Part shown: positions 59,581 to 64,000 of the stretch, piece by piece
Layout of the letters: each line of letters begins with the position of its first letter
Numbering within the stretch: position 1 is the stretch's first letter
Assembly: GCA_036897525.1 (NCBI GenBank)
Contig: JAYMTJ010000044.1
Coordinates: 23,751 to 87,750, forward strand
Source of the DNA: Pelargonium x hortorum
Taxonomy: Eukaryota; Streptophyta; Magnoliopsida; Geraniales; Geraniaceae
Length of the DNA: 64,000 nucleotides
Reading direction: 5' to 3'
The notes under the pieces: model-generated
The model's database searches: none
What the model saw: only the letters and a program-made list of their open reading frames with translations
Told to the model about the DNA's origin: nothing
Translations under genes and position numbers: made by a program

Positions 59581-62500
59581 AGGAACTTATACTTGTATTA
59601 CCTCCCAACACTTTTCTATCTCGGTTTACTCCTCGCTTATGTCTTACCCATACTCTGTAGCTTGCCGGGTTTCTTTTATGCCCGGTCTTAGGCTTAACAG
59701 TTGCTTAGAGTCCCCGCCGTGTGGAGCTTAGCTGCTCTCTTATCCTAGTATGAGCTGCCCCTGTCTTATCTTATTAGTATTACTTGCCTTGATCTTGACA
59801 ACTAGAGTTTGTATCAGTACCCCCTTTATCAGTTATAGTCGTTCGTAGTCCTGGATTTTCTTAATATAGATCTTTTTGATAATAGAAGCATAACGGAGCA
59901 GATAGAGTAAGAATAGTATAAGTCTATTCCTTTTTTAAATAGTCCTACAGTAGACCCTCTCCTTATAGTATAGAGTCTAAAGACGGGAGGCTTTAGTAGT
60001 TTCTTTATTCATTATAGTACCATATGAAGCCTACTTGCTTTTCTTATCTATAAGACCCGCTTTTGTATTTGTGATTGTTGTGATCTTTTGCTTAAGTTTC
60101 CCCTTTTTTTTGTATTCTGTAACTTCTTCCTAGTAGTTTGCATATTCTTTACATACAGTTGTTATATAGTAGCACTCCCCCTTGAATCAATCTTACACGA
60201 GTTATACTCCTACTCGTCCCTGTTATGTGGGGATCCTTGTAGCTTAAAATCCTTACAGAAATCTAGTAAAAGTGCAGTAATTCTGCTAGCAACTGCCCCC
60301 CGAATTAAGTCTCTGGAATTCCTTAGTTAAAAAATGCAATTTGAATATGCGGAGATACTTAGGTTCAAATCGGCTCACAGTTAATTTAATACTAAACAAA
60401 AGGATTCTAAGGAGTCCCCCTGACTTAGTTAGTTTAGAACTCCCAGCTCTGTAAAAGTAACAAAACCCTTATTTTCCTATTGATGAAATTCTTGCCTAAC
60501 AAGCAAATTTTTCTCTTGGATTTAGCGTTCTTTTTAGTACATATTAAGTAGTCAGTACACTGTTAAGCTTTTTTTGTCAACTGAAAACTCAGGAATAGGT
60601 TAGATTATATCCCCTTTAATTTAGGTAAAGAATTAGATAAGACTTACAACGCTAGAGTAAGAGATAGTGAATTTAGCTTAAACAAGCAAAAAAAAGGCCT
60701 AGACTTACATATTACAAACTTTTTAGCAATCGATCAAGTCCCCTTAGGAGTAGTGCCCGGTAGCAACGGCTAAAGGAATTTTAGAGGTTATACTTATCCC
60801 TTAGAGGAGAATCTCAATAGTACTTGGGGAGGGCTTGTTCAACCCTTTTTTAATTATGTCTTGTTTGTGATAATTAAGTGCTTTTTGGTAAGATTTGTTG
60901 GTAGCCCTACTGGAATTGGCGTCTATTTTAAAAGTAATACTATTGAGTTCTTTATACTTTATTTGTTGACAACTCTTTTCGATATTAATTACCCTTCTCT
61001 GCTCGGCTCGGATAAGACTTACTGTTTATTAAAAACCTCGATCTACAGTACACGGGTATTCCTTTTAAATATTACTACATGTAAATTGGGCTAGCATTTG
61101 TGTATTCTTATCTGCTCTGCGAAACTTTCCTTCTATACTAAAGGACTTTATTCTCTTGTGACGTAATAAAGTACAAATATGTATCTAGACTTTTTTGAAA
61201 AGCCTAAAATAAAAGTAAAAAAAAATTGAGAAAGGATTAGGCCCCAGTTTTTGGTAGAGTACTCCTAGGTTTTCCTAGGTTAATAGTCCCTATTTATATT
61301 TATAGAAAATAACCCACCACAATCATAGTTGCTGGAAAGTGAAGTTAACTTTTTTGTTCCTTTTTAAGTTTAAGGGATTCTTTCAAAATTAGAAAAGTTC
61401 TATTTATCTACCGCGGAAATCTCATAGAATTCTAAAAAAAAACGAATCCAATTTCCTCGTTCTACAAGCTTTTTGTATTAGCACACGTGTAAACAAAGCC
61501 CCTCAAGTTTATTTATAGAGAATTCCTACTTTTGTATAGCTCGAAGCGCTTTAATGAGTCGAACTCCTGGTATTTTTGAGTCCTTTTGTTTGAGAGTATA
61601 CTACTGCCCTGTTCTCGATTAGATAGTTTAATCTCTTGGTGTAGGTAAAGCTTAGATAGAAGTTATAGATATGGCTCAATACCGAGGCATTTTTCTTCTA
61701 ATGCGGTGTCATTTATGTATCTTTACTATCTGGATTACCCTTTGAATCTCTGAAATTCCATGCAATAACTGACTTATTCTTTGAGGAAGTAACTTCCGGG
61801 TGGAGCCCCTTACAAAATAGAGTTTCCCATTTAATAGGCAGGATTTCGCCTTTTTAGCCGCTACTAAATAATAAGAGATCTCAACTAAAAAAGCATTCAG
61901 AAAGGATATTAACACCTTTTACAAGAGCAACTACCACATGAATATCCCACGGGTTTCTTAAATAAACCTCCCAAAATGGCCTTGACATTCTTTAAAGATT
62001 TTCTATTCAAAATCACCTCAATACCGGACGTCATGTTAAAAAAAAAAAACTGACAAGGATTTCTAAAATTAGACCCGGATAATGATCATAGAGCCGTACT
62101 TTGGCATTAGAATCCTAGAAGAAAAAGTGAAACAATTTTTTTACCTAAAATGCAAGTACTTTTATGAATAAGTTTGTTTTGACTGTAACCATCATTTACA
62201 ATTTGGTCATTTTCTTAATATGAAATATTCTGGGAACCCCTAGAGGCTCTTTAATCTACAAAACAAAAGGAGAACGGATATCTTATTTTTTTACACACTT
62301 TAAGGTAAGGGTACCTAGTTAGTCCGCTTCTTAAAAATATGAACAAAAACGGGTTCTTCTACATGCAGAAATTAGAATTTGAAAGATCTAAAAGTTATGA
62401 CTAGCACTTAGGGGGCTCCGAGCTATATTAGAAATCTCTTTATGTATTCAGCATCCTTTACAGTCAATAAAGAATAGGAATATACAATCTATTTCTATTG

Positions 62501-63855
62501 ACTTCATTTACCAGCTTTAGCCTTCTCCAAAGCCCTCAATCAATCACTAAAGCAAATAGACAATCTCCTTACTTTAAGCAACACCCACTATAAGCGAATA
62601 AATGAAATTCTGGGATTATGTTAGGTTAGAAAACCCGTTCTAGTAAATTCTTTTAGTGCCAGTTCAGATACCTCTTAAGGTGTTGAAAATAGCGGATTGA
62701 TTTCCCATAGTTAATATTTCATTACGGACCCTTTAGAGAGACAAAAGGAAAGTTCTGTCTGGAACTTTCTACTACGCTTAGGAAATCTAGGAAATCCATA
62801 TCTCTATCCAACGGAATTCCTAAGCTGAAGGACGAAATTCCCCTTTTTAAGAATAAAGTCTTTGCTACGAACAACTAGAGAATGAATGAATAAGGATACC
62901 CAAGCTAGAATTCCTAAATTCCTAAACCGAAAGGGAACAACAACTATTACTTAGTTTCTTTGGGGTCTTTACAAATAGACTTTGAACTTATATAAAATGC
63001 TTAATCTGATATTAATTGAGGGGTTCTCCCTGGATTTCAAACCAAGCGTCTTTAATTACAGGGCTAAGTGTGTGCTCTTGGCAGAGTAATGGATTGGGAA
63101 ATACAGGGGTGTAGTGGACTTTCTTCAATGCGAACAAATTAAGGGGTAGCCCATGTAGAATAAGGAGCGCGTAATCAAAAGGCAAGAATAGCTTTTGAAG
63201 TCAAAACTCTATCCGGTAGAAAAAAGTCTCTTTTCAGAACTCGGATATAGCAGGGATAACTTCGCCTTCAACACAATAGGAAAGTTTTTTTTATATGATG
63301 TTAGGATTTCTTCTATAGTGCGATAACGTGGATTAATTTTAAAGGAGCTGCTTAAGATATCATATCTAAGAATTCTTTACCCATCTATCTAAGTGAATCC
63401 CTATTCTAAACGAAAAGTTCTATCTATCTGGAAGGTTTTAAAGAAAGTGGGTCTTATAAAATATAGAGGATTCTAAAACGCCTTTCTTGTGCGTATGCTA
63501 TTATAAAATAAGGGATAACGTCAAAGCTATGAGACGGAATAGGGCCCTTAATACTTTATCTCCTAGGTATTTCCTGGTTAAATAAAGCTAACCTCTCTCG
63601 TTTCGATAAGCAAAACAAAACTACTACTATGGGTCCAATCCCGTGTGGAATATAAAACCTTGTGTTTAACTTATTATTTATTTTATTATAAGATCTTATT
63701 TCTCTTCTCCCCCTCATACCATACATAGAACTAATAAGGGCACCTTTATGTATTACTCTATCTAAACGATTTCCTCTTTCACCAAGAGTCTCTTTCAATT
63801 TTCAGGCTTCTACTTAATGGTGCCCTTTGAATTATAGGTAGTGATTCCTTATTTC

Positions 63856-63999
63856 TTATGTATTAGAGATAAAACCCTTCTCATCAGCCTGAGTTTTCTT
63901 AGCAGCCTTCGTATAAGCCTTAACTTTCTTATAACCTAGACCCTCTATCTGTTAGCCTTGAATACCCTGTTCATTAAAACCTGTAATGATTCTTTCCCT
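63856..63999 (-). pseudogene. Relic reading frame, family copy 4, at the right edge
   Basis: On the minus strand the frame enters from the right edge as RERIITGFNEQGIQG, meets a TAA (63952-63954), then continues QIEGLGYKKVKAYTKAAKKT and ends QADEKGFISNT at a TAA (63856-63858). Lys and Ala dominate the second half. The pattern GLGYKKV...YTK resembles GLPSYKKV...YYTNK at 43.9 kb, and VKAYTK...KK resembles VKSTAYK...KK at 34.3 kb. Plant mitochondrial C-to-U editing cannot remove a TAA, so it is a pseudogene or the end of one gene and a fragment of another. The family is not recognised. More of it should lie beyond the window. Confidence 0.4.
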
Positions 64000-64000
64000 A

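Larger units (their letters stand above)
53755..63850. other. Long intergenic tract, no gene recognised
   Basis: A/T-rich spacer with chance-length frames (longest 102 codons, 56867-57175 minus). It is enriched in short perfect tandem duplications: TATTCTG at 54853, ATGGCTATAG at 59561, TCCTAGGTTT at 61263 (9 of 10), TAGGAAATC at 62779 and AATTCCTA at 62909. It also holds the palindrome at 57083-57094 and a GTA microsatellite at 58577. No tRNA beyond a weak T-loop-like GGTTCAAATC at 60363. Confidence 0.55.

Noticed and set aside
60355-60372. T-loop-like GGTTCAAATC
   Set aside because: No stem and no tRNA context.
1-64000. CRISPR array, prophage, insertion sequence or bacterial operon
   Set aside because: No regularly spaced repeats, no long coding runs and no transposase-like frame were seen; the tRNAs point to a plant mitochondrion.

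Overview
The window looks like a piece of a seed-plant mitochondrial genome, almost certainly an angiosperm. The evidence is a small set of tRNA sequences. There is one intact tRNA-Cys(GCA) at 140-211 (minus strand) of the type that flowering-plant mitochondria carry as a bacterial-type, horizontally acquired copy. Next to each other at 15.04-15.19 kb lie unmistakable but internally deleted copies of the native plant mitochondrial tRNA-Pro(UGG) and tRNA-Glu(UUC). No protein-coding gene, rRNA, group II intron, CRISPR array or bacterial operon could be recognised. Open reading frames are short (longest 137 codons) and their lengths are about what chance gives at this base composition, so nearly all are left out. 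GC content, judged from a handful of lines, is about one third. That is lower than the low-to-mid forties usual for angiosperm mitochondria, and it fits a fast-changing, gene-poor, possibly multichromosomal mitogenome. The species cannot be named from the sequence.

Layout: 0-0.2 kb holds trnC and an open frame running off the left edge. 0.2-15 kb is unassigned DNA with one 137-codon ORF. 15.0-15.6 kb is a tRNA graveyard (trnP and trnE pseudogenes and a trnQ-like remnant). 15.6-27.2 kb is unassigned with scattered tRNA T-arm-like fragments. From 27.2 kb on, ordinary T/A-rich spacer alternates with compositionally distinct islands (27.2-28.4, 32.0-33.1, 34.2-35.5, 35.6-36.1, 41.2-41.9, 43.8-44.0, 49.7-50.3 and 63.86-64.0 kb). 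Several of these share short diverged sequence modules in different orders and orientations. At least four contain lysine-rich, protein-like reading frames on the minus strand with premature stops. They look like shuffled relics of one or a few amplified elements of unknown identity.

Two other signals pervade the window. One is an excess of tRNA T-arm-like 9-mers and partial tRNAs. The other is a scatter of short GC-rich perfect palindromes and two-copy 7-10 bp tandem duplications. The picture is of DNA shaped by duplication, slippage, illegitimate recombination and decay rather than by gene content. No genes act together here. The only likely functional product is tRNA-Cys. The best leads are the shuffled module family with its lysine-rich relic frames, the unusual tRNA-like element at 44.9 kb with a UCA anticodon position, and the recurrent tRNA fragments.
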